Source of the DNA: Alectoria sarmentosa
Lineage: Eukaryota; Ascomycota; Lecanoromycetes; Lecanorales; Parmeliaceae
Reading direction: 5' to 3'
Assembly (NCBI GenBank): GCA_009733775.1
Contig: WOGZ01000100.1
Coordinates: 1-64,000 of the forward strand
DNA length: 64,000 nucleotides
The notes under the pieces were generated by a model. The model saw only the letters and a list, made by a program, of their open reading frames with translations. It was not told the DNA's origin and searched no databases. Numbering within the stretch: position 1 is the first letter of the stretch; each line of letters begins with the position of its first letter. A program made the translations under genes and the position numbers. Shown piece after piece: positions 1 to 10,085 of the stretch.

Positions 1-355
1 ATAATATTTTTAAAAGAAATTAAAAATATAAAAAAGTAATTAATAATAAATTAATATTTTTGAAAAATTTTAATAAAAATATTAATAAAATTTTAAATTA
101 ATTAAAAATTAATATTTGAAAAAAAATTAAAAAAAATAAAGAAAAACAATAATTAATTAAAAATTAGTTATTTTAAAAGCAATTTAATAAGAAAATTTAA
201 GATTTTAATTAATTAAAAGTTTTTTTTTATAATAAATAATTATAAAATTATTGATAAATAATTAATAAATAATTAATAAATAATTAATGAATTATTAATA
301 AATTATTAATGAATTATTAATGAATTATTAATGAATTATTAATAGATATAATTAA
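1..355. repeat. AT-rich block with short tandem repeats
   Basis: Almost entirely A and T, with no coding potential. From about 240 to 345 it becomes a tandem array of a 13-14 bp unit built on AATTATTAATGA. Composition changes sharply near 355-400 to ordinary mixed sequence. Such blocks in filamentous ascomycetes are usually old repeats degraded by repeat-induced point mutation; that origin is inferred here. Confidence 0.7.
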
Positions 356-1595
356 AAGCTAGTAAGCTTAGCGTTTTTTAGCGCGGTAATATATGACTAA
401 TCAGCTTTTTTTAAATTAGACCAGCCAGCTCCAGCCACAACAGGCCAGCCAGGTGAAGTGTAACCTCGGAAACCTGAAACGTAAGGTAAATACATCTACC
501 GTTAGCGCCGTTTCTATTAGCTTCAAAAATGTGTTGCTCCTTCCTCGGAAGCGAAATGATAGACTTGACCACATAATTGGACAATAACAACATTATCACC
601 GAAGTCATCTTCGTCATTATTGATCATATCGGCCTGTCGGTGGACATACAGCCTTTATAGTAGATCAAAGACTGCTGTGTAGACTTCAATCATGCATATT
701 TAATAGTCTTATTCTCACAACATGCGGATTATCAAATTCTGCAGTAAATCTGCCCGCCGATCACTGCACATAAAATCAATCCCAACAAAATCAGATAGGT
801 CTAACCAAAAAAACAAGTGCACGCGCCGACCAGCTTGTAAAATCCATTCTCCGTAACACCTCTTGGTCATTATATGCTTGTATCGCTGATCACTCAAATA
901 TGACGCATTGCGATGAGTGATGGTCTATTGCGTTAATCCTTCCCCTTTCTCAAAGTCCAATCTACATCTTTCAGCCTCGCTTGCGTGATCGTTCACTTCG
1001 TAATCGTCTATGAGCGCAACTGTAAGGATCATCCATTTCGGATCCATTGGTGTCAATCTTGATCCTAGGTCCATCTACTTTGTGATGACAATTGTTAAAT
1101 CATCATTGTCAGTGTCCAAAATTTCTAGGTGAAAAACAAAATTGCAACGGCGACACCGATGGCGCTTTGATTCTCGCGGCCTTTTTAATCGTGTATGATA
1201 TTCATTAAAGCTCGACTCGATCAATTGAAACATTTCATTCTCTTTCGCCAAAAATAAACATAAATTCACACGCATTTTGTTCTTTCTAGCGTCAATTCTG
1301 AAACTTTCATGTGCAATATCGCTCAATTTTGAAATCGAAGACACAATCGAGTCGGCTCCGCGCACACCCGAGTCTTCACTAATAAGAGTGTAATTAATCG
1401 CGCTCTTGACTCGCCCTCGCCGAACCCGTTGACTTACACAGATGACAATTCATCGATGAAAATGCCGTAATCGACGCCGAGGTAATGGCGCAGCATTGCT
1501 GACTGCAAATAACGGAATTCGAAAATGTAACGGAAAATTGCTTCATACACATTCACATACGACCAAAGACTGCCTTGAGAGTTGGTTTGAAGGCA
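356..1595. other. Intergenic region without recognisable genes
   Basis: Only short open frames on both strands; none has recognisable protein features or consistent splice signals. It separates the AT-rich block from the F-box fragment. Confidence 0.5.
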
Positions 1596-1973
1596 TCATA
1601 GTGACTTTGAAGGCTGATTGAACGGACCCGATGAATCAACGCGATCGCGTGGATGAAGGTGCGAGCATGAGTGGCAGTAGAACCAGAATGAAAAATCACG
1701 TGCAAAGGCGCTGAGGAATTGCTTATGATGTTTTGATATGACGGCATTGGTGCGAAGGCGAGGCCAATAAATGGGACCAATGAGCATGAATAGTCTGCGA
1801 TCGATGAGGGCAAAACTGGCAGCGTCGGAAAGTGGGAGGTGAAGTGTTATCATCAGAAGAAGCTCTGATGGCAGGGTCCGAAGACTGTTGGATCCGGCGT
1901 CGGACTGGTTGGCATCAGCCAAGTCGTCGACCGAGCGATGGCGAGACCAGAGCAGGCTGTTTGGAGATAACAT
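1596..1973 (-). pseudogene. F-box domain protein fragment
   Basis: A 125-residue frame with an N-terminal low-complexity stretch followed by an F-box-like segment (LPSELLLMITLHLPLSDAAS at about residues 34-53). This leads into the pattern common in fungal F-box proteins, in which a FLSAFARDF segment precedes a CHSCSHLHP cysteine/histidine motif. F-box proteins normally recruit substrates to SCF ubiquitin ligases through Skp1. The reading frame stops about 20 residues after the cysteine motif, whereas fungal relatives usually continue much further. No convincing downstream exon was found, so this is probably a truncated copy. It could also be a short gene with an exon I missed. Confidence 0.5.
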
Positions 1974-2714
1974 TTGGGCAGCTTCTTGTTATGACCGTCA
2001 GGTTCAAACATATCGCAAGTACCGGGAGCCGTTACAGCGCCATGTGCGGGCAGAATTTCATCTTTCTGTAAGGCTCTGAAGATGACTGGTTCCTTGTGAC
2101 TTGGAAAGCATGCAATGGTCGTTGATATGTTGTAATTGATAGGCTGCAATTGATAGGCTGAGTTTCTCTTTTCGAAGCATAGTAGTCCAGGAACTTCCTT
2201 CAGGATGAGGGTAAATGGTTCCTAGGTATTAGATTCGAAGGCTCTGAGTTGTTGTCTGCCCCTCCATCCAAGTGGATACTTTCCAGCCCGAGGCGTGCCA
2301 AAGGACCCCTATCCGATCCTCAGCGATACCACGTACCACGGCCAGATTTTTATTTTTGGCCAGCCGAACATCACCCAAATCCATTAATGCTATGAGAGTT
2401 TTCAGCTTGTTTATATACTAAGGGGATGATTGCAGTATATCTTGTTAGAGCAGATTGAGCGCTATGTTCTTCTCATGAAAATTTTCTCCGTAGCTGTTGT
2501 TGCAGTAGAAACATCGCGAGTTGAGTTGATTCATGATTCGCTTGATGGATTAATTCCGGAGAATCTACCGGGCCGGAAAACTCTACCCCACAGTCATTTC
2601 CCCGTTCGTGAAATGTGACTCCAAAAATCTCTCTCCGTTGCAACCACATTGATTTCCTGCCAAACAGGCCTAAGCCTTCAATTGTATCTACCAGCTTCTC
2701 CATTCACTACAGAT

Positions 2715-4960
2715 ATGTGTCCCTCCTGCACGGGAGATGTTGTCAACGGCAACAATGGCCATGTTCCTCCCACAACTAATGGGCACGCAAATGGCACCAA
2801 CGGCTTTGGGCCACACACACCTCACAATCCACGTAGGCAGCCATTTGCCTCCCTTGGTGACTTTCTTTCCAATGTCTCAAACTTCAAGATAATCGAGAGC
2901 ACTTTACGTGAGGGAGAGCAAGTGAGTGAATACCTGAGATTCTCGAGCTTGGAGTTGCATGTTGACCGTGCTCCTGCAGTTTGCCAATGCATTCTTCGAT
3001 ACCGAGACCAAGATTAAAATAGCAAGGGCGTTGGATGCCTTCGGAGTCGAATACATCGAACTCACTTCCCCCGCGTCCTCAGAGCAATCGCGCAAGGACT
3101 GCGAAATCATCTGCAATCTCGGGCTCAAGGCCAAAATCCTCACTCACGTTCGATGTCACATGGATGATGCCCGCATTGCAGTAGAAACAGGAGTCGACGG
3201 CTTAGATATAGTCATTGGGACCTCCCCGCAGCTGATGCAGCATTCACACGGAAAGAGCATGGATTACATAAGAGAAACGGCGCTGGAGGTGAAAGCTCTG
3301 CCCAAAAACTCTGCCAAATCCTGGAAATTGTCGCTGACTGGACATGGGCCATAGGTGATTCAATTTGTCAAGTCCAAGGGCTTAGAATGCCGATTTTCCT
3401 CCGAAGATTCCTTCAGATCGGATCTTGTCGATCTACTCAACATATACTCAATTGTTGCTAAGGCTGGTGTTGATAGGTATGTTATTAATTTGATTTGTTC
3501 GAAAAATCAAGATCTCGCTATATATCACAAATTTAATAACGTTTTAACAGAGTTGGTATCGCAGATACGATTGGCTGTGCGAGCCCAAGACAAGTGTACG
3601 ATCTTGTCCGGACACTGCGTGGGGTCGTCCAATGCGACATTGAGACACAGTAAGATATTTTTAAGAGTTATTTCTTCGTGCTTGAGACTTCTTCTTGAAT
3701 CGAGAGACATGTTGCAGGAGCAACTTGGCCGTCTTGCTACCCATTTTACTAGTACAATCCAGAAGTGAGTCACGACGCTAAAGGATAGTGTATTGGCACT
3801 CTGCCAGAGTCCTTAGAGGTGCCATGATTCTATCCTTTAACGTCATAATTCACTTCTGGATTGCAAGTACTCCCAGAGATGTCTCATTTCTCAAACGTTA
3901 ATTCACAGATGGGAATGCTGACTTCAAAATTAGCTTTCATAATGAGTACAATACCCTTCTTACGCTGGAACATTGCTGTCACAAATTTCTAACTGCATGA
4001 ACAGTACCGGTTGCGCTATAGCAAGTACGTGTTTGAAGATGATCTTCCATGTTTGAGTCAGAAGACATGTTTTGGGAGCAAGAGAGCCTGTCTTGAATAG
4101 GCAATGCTGACTGCAAGACGTGTGTAGATGCGTACTGTGCTCTTGAAGCTGGAGCTACCCATGTGGATTGCTCTGTGCTGGGCATTGGCGAGCGGAATGG
4201 AATTACCCCGCTAGGAGGATTCGTCGCACGCATGCTGGTAGCTGATCGAGACTACGTGAGGAGCAAGTACGATCTCACGAAGCTCAAGGCTATTGAAGAC
4301 TTGGTCGCGGCTGCTGTTGAGATCAATGTCCCCTTCAACAACTATATTACAGGTTAATAACAAGTTAACCGATATGATCTGTCGAAAGTCTGTTAACAAT
4401 CTTAGGCTTCTGCGCCTTTACCCACAAAGCGGGAATTCATGCCAAAGCGATTCTCGCCAATCCGACTTCGTACGAAATTATCAATCCGTCGGACTTCGGC
4501 ATGACCCGATACGGCGAGTGAATCAATCGCTTTGAGTGTAACGTCCACTGACCGTGACCTAGTCCATTTCACATCGCGCTTGACCGGTTGGAACGCCATC
4601 AAAAGCCGTGTCAACCAACTCGGGTTAGAGATGACCGACAGCCAGATCAAGAGCTGTACTGTAAGGATCAAGGCCATGGCCGATGTCAGACATTTAGCTA
4701 TTGAAGACACCGACGCCATCATCAACGCTTTCTACGAAAACCTCTACTCGGAGCAAAGTGGCGAGAAGCCACTTCTGGACGATATGACCGCTGAGGAAAA
4801 GATGCAATTCGCTCAAAAGGAGGCAGAGCTGAGCCAAGAACCGGAGTCACAACATCTTGATCATATCGTAGACCAACAGACGAATGCTTTGGCCAAGCAT
4901 GAGCTCAATGGTCATGAAGGTGTGGATGTTTTGAACGGTGACACGGCCGCTGCGACCTGA
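2715..4960 (+). CDS. LYS20: Homocitrate synthase (first step of the alpha-aminoadipate lysine pathway)
   Basis: Condenses acetyl-CoA with 2-oxoglutarate to homocitrate. Model: exons 2715-2921, 2980-3288, 3355-3476, 3551-3649, 3934-3945, 4005-4024, 4128-4352, 4406-4513 and 4563-4960, giving 499 residues. Family motifs run in order: ESTLREGEQ near the N-terminus, AFFDTETKI, YIELTSPASSEQSR, HVRCHMDDARIAVETGVDG, RFSSEDSFRSDL, VGIADTIGCASPRQVYDLVR, the metal-binding HFHND, CALEAGATHVD, SVLGIGERNGITPLGG, HKAGIHAK and RLTGWNAIKSR. HFHNDTGCAIAN appears only after joining a 12-nt and a 20-nt micro-exon. The intron at 4514-4562 has a GC donor. Some normally conserved positions differ (SPQLMQHSHGKS; VHFTSRLTG), so this could be a diverged second copy. 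The C-terminal tail after about residue 440 is acidic and poorly conserved. The ATG at 2715 gives the usual short variable N-terminus. Confidence 0.9.
3681..3896. repeat. Imperfect foldback (inverted repeat) inside a homocitrate synthase intron
   Basis: Lies within the 3650-3933 intron. Arms pair as CAATCCAGAAGTGA (3755-3768) with its complement at 3850-3863, GACG (3774) with CGTC (3841), AAAGGATAG (3780-3788) with CTATCCTTT (3830-3838), and TGGCAC (3794-3799) with GTGCCA (3819-3824). Weaker pairing reaches about 3681 and 3896, interrupted by a ~27-nt insertion in the left arm. The left arm also resembles part of the 4025-4127 intron. Confidence 0.75.
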
Positions 4961-6042
4961 ACCTCACGCAGAGGCGATCTCTTGGGCTTTAATGATAGAC
5001 ATCTGGAAAGTTCTTCTGTCATCAGCATTTAGTAACGCAACTACTTGCGAAGATAGTTCGAAAAGCTTTGTAAATCTTACCCATCGTGGCATTTTCTTGA
5101 ACCCCCCCCGGCTCCCTCTCACCCCTTCTGTGCCTGACACGCTTTCTCTTCTACCATCTGACATGCAAGGAACGAAGCAAGTGTTGAACAGCAGAACATA
5201 TCGGGCGTGCGCCACCGTTAGAGCGGGAGCAACATGACTCCATCTCAACTTTGGACTTTTGAGGCAAAGTTGGGTAAGGATGAGGCAGCTGCGTGGTTTT
5301 GAAAGCCTACCTAGTAAGTAGTAAGAGAGAGGCGAGATCTATCTAGTTTTTTGTGTAAAACCATTCAACACCGGTGCTTTGTTTTGGAAAATATAATTGA
5401 CGTAAGGTTGATGTGCGTGCGTGTGTGTGTGTGTGCCAGCTTTTTTGCCGCAAGGACCTAGGTAACTCTCGATTATTGAGTTGGGCAGCGCTTTCTTGCC
5501 GAAGACGAAAGCGGAGGGGAGGGGAGGGGAGGGGGAGGAATGGCGAAACTCTGCTGGGGCTTTCTTCGGTTTTTGGGGTTTGGGTTTTTGGATTTGGATT
5601 TTTCAAAAGATTGGTGCAAGGGTTGGAATACATGGGATTTTTGTTCGCTCAGGACTGGACTGGGATGTGGATGTGGATGTGGATGGTCTTTCGAGAAGGA
5701 GGAGGAGGAAGAGGAGGAAGAGGAGGTTTGTTGGGGAAGCGCGACTGTATGGTGGTCGTGGTGAGGAGAGTGATGGTGGTGGTGGCGGTGGTGGTGAGGA
5801 GAGTGATGGTGATGGTGATGGTTGTCAGAAGTGTAAGTGTTCACACTGTTCACATTGCCCACTTTTTTCCTTGGACCATCTTATCTACCTTATCTACCTA
5901 CCGGGCACGATAACGATATGGAAGTTGCATTGATAGAAAACCTGGAATACATATTTTGTCACTCGCTCACAAACCGGAATAAATATCTTTTTCAAGGAGA
6001 TAGATACGGTATGCTAACAACAATTGTGTTGAATTAAATCTA
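4961..6042. repeat. Gene-free stretch with simple repeats
   Basis: No supportable gene. It holds a GT-rich tract (about 5412-5436), GGGGA repeats (about 5513-5534), GTGGAT repeats (about 5663-5687), GGA/GAG repeats (about 5697-5725) and GGT/GTGATG repeats (about 5750-5822). Long open frames here, such as a histidine-rich one, are translations of these repeats. Confidence 0.7.
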
Positions 6043-6412
6043 ATCTCTAGCTGATTACTGACTGACTGACTGACTGACTGACTGACTGGCTGGTTAACAA
6101 TCGTGTAAATTAAATTAAATCTCTAGCTGATACTTACTGACTGACTGACTGGCTAACAATTGTGGGAATTAAATCTCTAGCTGATACTGACTGACTGGCT
6201 GGCTAACAATCGTGTAAAATTGAATCTCTAGCTGATACTGACTGACTGACTGACTGCTAACAATCGTGTAATTTTAATCTCTAGCTGATACTGACTGACT
6301 GACTGCTATTTGTCGGATAAATCTCTAGCTGATACTGACTGACTGACTGACTATTTGTCGGATAAATCTCTGATGATACTGACTGACTGACTGCTATTTG
6401 GTCGGATAAAGC
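6043..6412. repeat. CTGA-rich minisatellite, about seven degenerate copies
   Basis: The phrase ATCTCTAGCTGAT recurs near 6043, 6120, 6172, 6224, 6276 and 6322, with a degenerate copy near 6367. Each is followed by a variable (CTGA)n run and a linker, either TAACAATCGTGTA in the left copies or TATTTGTCGGATAA in the right copies. Unit length falls from about 75 bp to about 45 bp from left to right, mostly through different CTGA counts and the linker change. Confidence 0.85.
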
Positions 6413-7169
6413 TACTTAAGATCTCTGAACGGTTTGAAACTTGGTTGGTGTCTTCATACTACGAGAATAGAAGAGAAACCACGCTCGCTGTTTTTGCTGT
6501 AAGGCTTGCAAGACACCACACCACCGGTCAAACCCCGATCCCGATCCCGATCTCGATCTCAATCTCAATCTTGCTCCTCACCAAAAAAGATGAAAGCCCC
6601 CATCGAGAGAATGTTTGGTCACGGCAGCGCTGGTTTCTTTGGTTGAGTGAGACTGGCCGCTCTTGGTGGGAGACGAGCTTCGCTGAGTCCCGGTCTTTGA
6701 TGAACATCCCGTCTGGCTGGCCAAGGACGCGTGGAGATCTCGACATGAAAGACTGTGCGCCCCCCCCCCCCCCCCATTGGGTACGGGGTAGCTAGCTGAG
6801 TGAGGATATTTTGTGGAGATGCTGTCGGTGCGGTCAGAATTGGACGAATGATGAGTTGGTGGAGGAGACAAGGGACCCGGGGGGAGGGGGGGGGGGGAAG
6901 AGGTACTTACGGCACCTTTCTATGCGCTGTGAAAACGATTGAGCATTTTGCTAACAGGCGGCTTTGTGCGCTGGCTGGCAGCATTTCTTGGAGTTCGCAT
7001 TGGAGAATTCTCGTGGCCATCGCAGATCCCGTAGGCTTCCTTGGGGCAATAGCTTCTGGAATTCGGCTGGATGGTGATTCGGTAGAGCCCGCCAAGGCAT
7101 GGTCCAGCTTGGATGGGATTGTCTGTAGTGGCAGGGGTGAAGGCGGTGAGTTTGTGATGGGAGGTTCGT
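6413..7169. other. Intergenic region with short simple-sequence tracts
   Basis: Contains CCCGAT/CTCGAT repeats (about 6534-6571), a run of 16 C (6760-6775) and a G-rich run near 6880-6898. Open frames at 6907-7169 on the minus strand would only extend the neighbouring zinc-knuckle gene if its last intron were spliced in a different phase. Confidence 0.5.
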
Positions 7170-8465
7170 TCATGCTTCCTCGGCGGCTACGGCTTCGCCG
7201 GACATCGGCTTCGGCTTCGGCTTGGCTGAGCCTGGTTGGATGCGTGTCAGAGGGCGGTCGTGGAGAGTCGTGGTCTTGTAATACATACCGCTTGCCTCGG
7301 ATGCTAGACCGGTGGCCTTCGTTGCGGCTCTTCCCATGAGACCTTGCTCGCAGTTCCAGTTCCGGTGATCTTGAAACCACCGTCTGCCATAGATGCATAG
7401 ACCATGAATCTGCTCCAGGTCAGGTAGTATTGCGTTCCGGCGTCGTCGACGGCCATTTGACCGTCGTACACCGGTCTGAGATTCGGCTTCTTGGGAGCTG
7501 ATTCGATGTCTATTAGGGCTCGGCTGTAGAGAGACAAGGCTCTGGAGTACATACTGCTCGCCTCAGCTGCTGGGCCTGTGGCCTTCGTTGTCAGTCCTTC
7601 CTTAGCCACCGGCTCAACCATCAACTTCTGTGGAGCTAATTGGATCCGTGTTAGTGTTTGACCTCGAAGATTCAAGGCGCTGGGGTGCATACCTTTTGAC
7701 TCAGTCTTGATGAGGTTCCCCTTCAGGTCATACGTGTCTCCAGTTGATTTGGTTATCCAGGTGGCGTAGCGCTCGGGGCAGTTCCTTTGAATGTGACTAG
7801 AATCATGATTAGAGGCATGCGGAAACGCATTGATTTGGTCCTCACCCAGGTTTCTGGCACCAATAGCAGATTCGCACCGGTCGGATAATCTCCTTCTTGG
7901 GTGCAACTTTGGGTTTCGCCTCTGGAAGGACAGGGGTGGCAGCCACGATGTCCTTCGCAAAAAGCTCGACCAGCGAGTCGATCTCCAAATGCGTGGCCAC
8001 GCTCTTGAGGATCTCCAGCTTTCGGAGGTCGAATCTTGGGTAAGGGTCCGCGGCGGTGCCCAAGTCCTTGCCGCCCCCTGCCATCATCCAACCGACGATC
8101 AGCTTCACGGGCTCCTTGGGAAACGGCGCGTGAACGCGATTGGCCTTGTCGTTCTCTGCCAACTCTTGCTTCCACTTCGGAGAGAAGTGGTTAATCACGG
8201 GTCTGTGAACAGAGCAGAGCATGACTCGGCTCTCCACTTTCTCAACGCCGCCGAATTGGATCGTGAAGGGGTTGCATTCAACCCAAACTTCGACCATTGC
8301 GCCTTTCTTGAGCCTGGGATAGGTCAGTGACTTGTACCTCAATGTGGGGAATGCGACCTACTCTGCAAGGGTTCTCTTGCTGAGCTGTGGAGCAGGAGCG
8401 GTGGTAGCTCCCGCAACTGGGACGGTAGCAGCCCCAGCAGCCGGCAGGTTTACTACGATGGACAT
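7170..8465 (-). CDS. Zinc-knuckle (CCHC) protein with repeated exon modules
   Basis: Seven-exon model (8465-8362, 8313-7846, 7796-7693, 7635-7555, 7509-7470, 7383-7289, 7225-7170) giving 315 residues. The N-terminal half is an unrecognised globular region (VEVWVECNPFTIQFGG, then SRVMLCSVHRPVINHFSPKW) that may be a distant BTB-like fold; that is a weak guess. A retroviral-type zinc knuckle C-x2-C-x4-H-x4-C (Cys184, Cys187, His192, Cys197) is formed across an intron and suggests nucleic-acid binding. The C-terminal part repeats a module, TTKATGPAAEAS then AATKATGLASEAS, each followed by a phase-1 intron and a lysine/proline-rich segment (APKKPNLRP, AKPKPKPM). A minisatellite lies just upstream of the start. 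The exon 5 to exon 6 junction and the exact end are the least certain parts; an alternative phase would extend the protein to 6907. Confidence 0.6.
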
Positions 8466-8780
8466 TTTGTGGTGAAGTTTGTGAGACGGGTGATGGAGTG
8501 TAAGAGGGGCGAAGATGTGCAAGACTTGCAAAGTGTTCAAAGGTCCAGGACTGGTGAGAGGACCGGTGAGAAGACTGAGAATACGCAAGCTCAAAGATGT
8601 ATATAGAAGAAAGAAGGATGAGGTCGGGATGGGCTGTATATATACAGTTGGCGGCCTCGGCGTAGGACTTTTTCTATGCAGCGTCGGCATCGGATTGGAC
8701 CAACCGGCAACGACGCTGCTGCCTGAGCTCGGCTTTGTTTGCTATTCGCTCCTGATCAAATGAAGGCAAGAAAGACTGTT

Positions 8781-9190
8781 GATCCCATGATGGATGAAAT
8801 AGGAAGATCAAGCATTCGTTGCTGGAGCTCGGCTTCGCGGTTACTGCGGATCCAATGGAGGCAAGGATCGTTGTTGATCCCATGATGGGTGAAGCAGGCA
8901 GGGGCGAAAGCAGTGGTCCTTGATACTTGGCATCGCGGTTACTGCGGATCTAATGGAGGCAAGAATGGTTGTTGATCCCATGATCGATGAAGCAGGGAGA
9001 GGCGAAAGCAGTGGTCCTTGATACTTAGCTTCGCACTGCGTATCCAATGGAGGCAAGAATGGCTGTTGATCCCATGATGATTGAAATAGGGAGGGGCGAA
9101 AGCAGTGGTCCTTGATACTTGGCATCGCGGTCACTATGGATCCAATGGAGGCAAGAAAGGCTATTGATCCCACAACCAAACTAGGCGGTT
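8781..9190. repeat. Five-copy minisatellite, unit 94-98 bp
   Basis: The landmark GATCCCATGATG or a close variant starts at 8781, 8876, 8974, 9068 and 9166 (degenerate). Between landmarks each unit carries GGGGCGAAAGCAGTGGTCC, TTGATACTTGGCATCGCGG and ATCCAATGGAGGCAAG in the same order. The array begins about 315 bp upstream of the zinc-knuckle gene's start codon, in its presumed promoter. Confidence 0.85.
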
Positions 9191-10085
9191 TCAGGTAGGT
9201 GGATATGGTCAAGTGAGGCGCTGATGGGTTTCTTCATTCAAGAGTCGCGAAGACTTCCTTGTGTAGGAGCTACTTTTATTTACTTGGCGAAGGCTGCGAG
9301 AGAGTGATAGCTGTTTTGTTTGCGCACCAGATCCTCACACGCCAACTGCGATTTCCTTCTCGTGGCATATATTTGCTACCATCTGCGCTCGCCTGGCACT
9401 TTTTTTTGTTTTTCTTTTGGTAAGAATGCTGATTGAGATGACAGTGTAGGATCGTGCATGAAGGACGGGTGAAAGGGTGGCGCCGCTAGTAATGTGTTAA
9501 GCATTAAGTTGTTTCGCTAAGGATGCGCGGGTCGGGTGATGTTGTGTTAAGGTCTTGGTAACTACCTAAGTACCTTAGGTACCCAACCTAGAAACAAGGG
9601 TCACGGGTGAGCTCTTGTCGATGCATGCATATATGCGCTGGGCTGAATCTGGGGAACGGACCAATCAACGATATCAGCCTCATAAACAGGTTCTTCAGCG
9701 CGAAATCAATCCTTTGTTGGCTACCCTTTGACACTTTTGCAACCGAGGAAGCGGTGGAAAGCCGAAGACTCTCCCCACCAAAGACCACGGTTGTCCACAG
9801 TCCCCCGGACTATGGTGACAATCCTTTCGCTCGCTACCTACTTAGTACCTACGGATGGACCCTCTCCCGAGCTAAGAACTTTGATTCAAAGTCGGGGAAT
9901 TTTTTCCCCAGAAATCGATAGCTTCCTGCGGCGCTAAGTAATGCATGTCATCAATCCCACAACCCCGTTTCCCACCCACCATGGGGGATTCTTCCCCAAC
10001 CTAAACATGTAAGGCTTGCTGCTGCAGTAGTGCTTACACGCAAGGATGTTGGCTAAAGATTGTTCTCTTTGTTTATTTGCCATGG
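9191..10085. other. Intergenic region without recognisable genes
   Basis: Short open frames only, none with recognisable domains or splice structure. Confidence 0.5.

Noticed and set aside
2649..2714. 22-residue upstream extension of homocitrate synthase from the ATG-like start at 2649
   Set aside because: It is hydrophobic, irregular sequence not expected in the family, and the ATG at 2715 fits better.
5473..5862. 129-residue histidine-rich minus-strand frame
   Set aside because: It is a translation of GGT/GTGATG and GTGGAT microsatellites with no start context, domain or splice structure.
8781..9190. CRISPR-like array
   Set aside because: The repeats are contiguous ~96-bp units without short repeats and unique spacers, and this is eukaryotic DNA.
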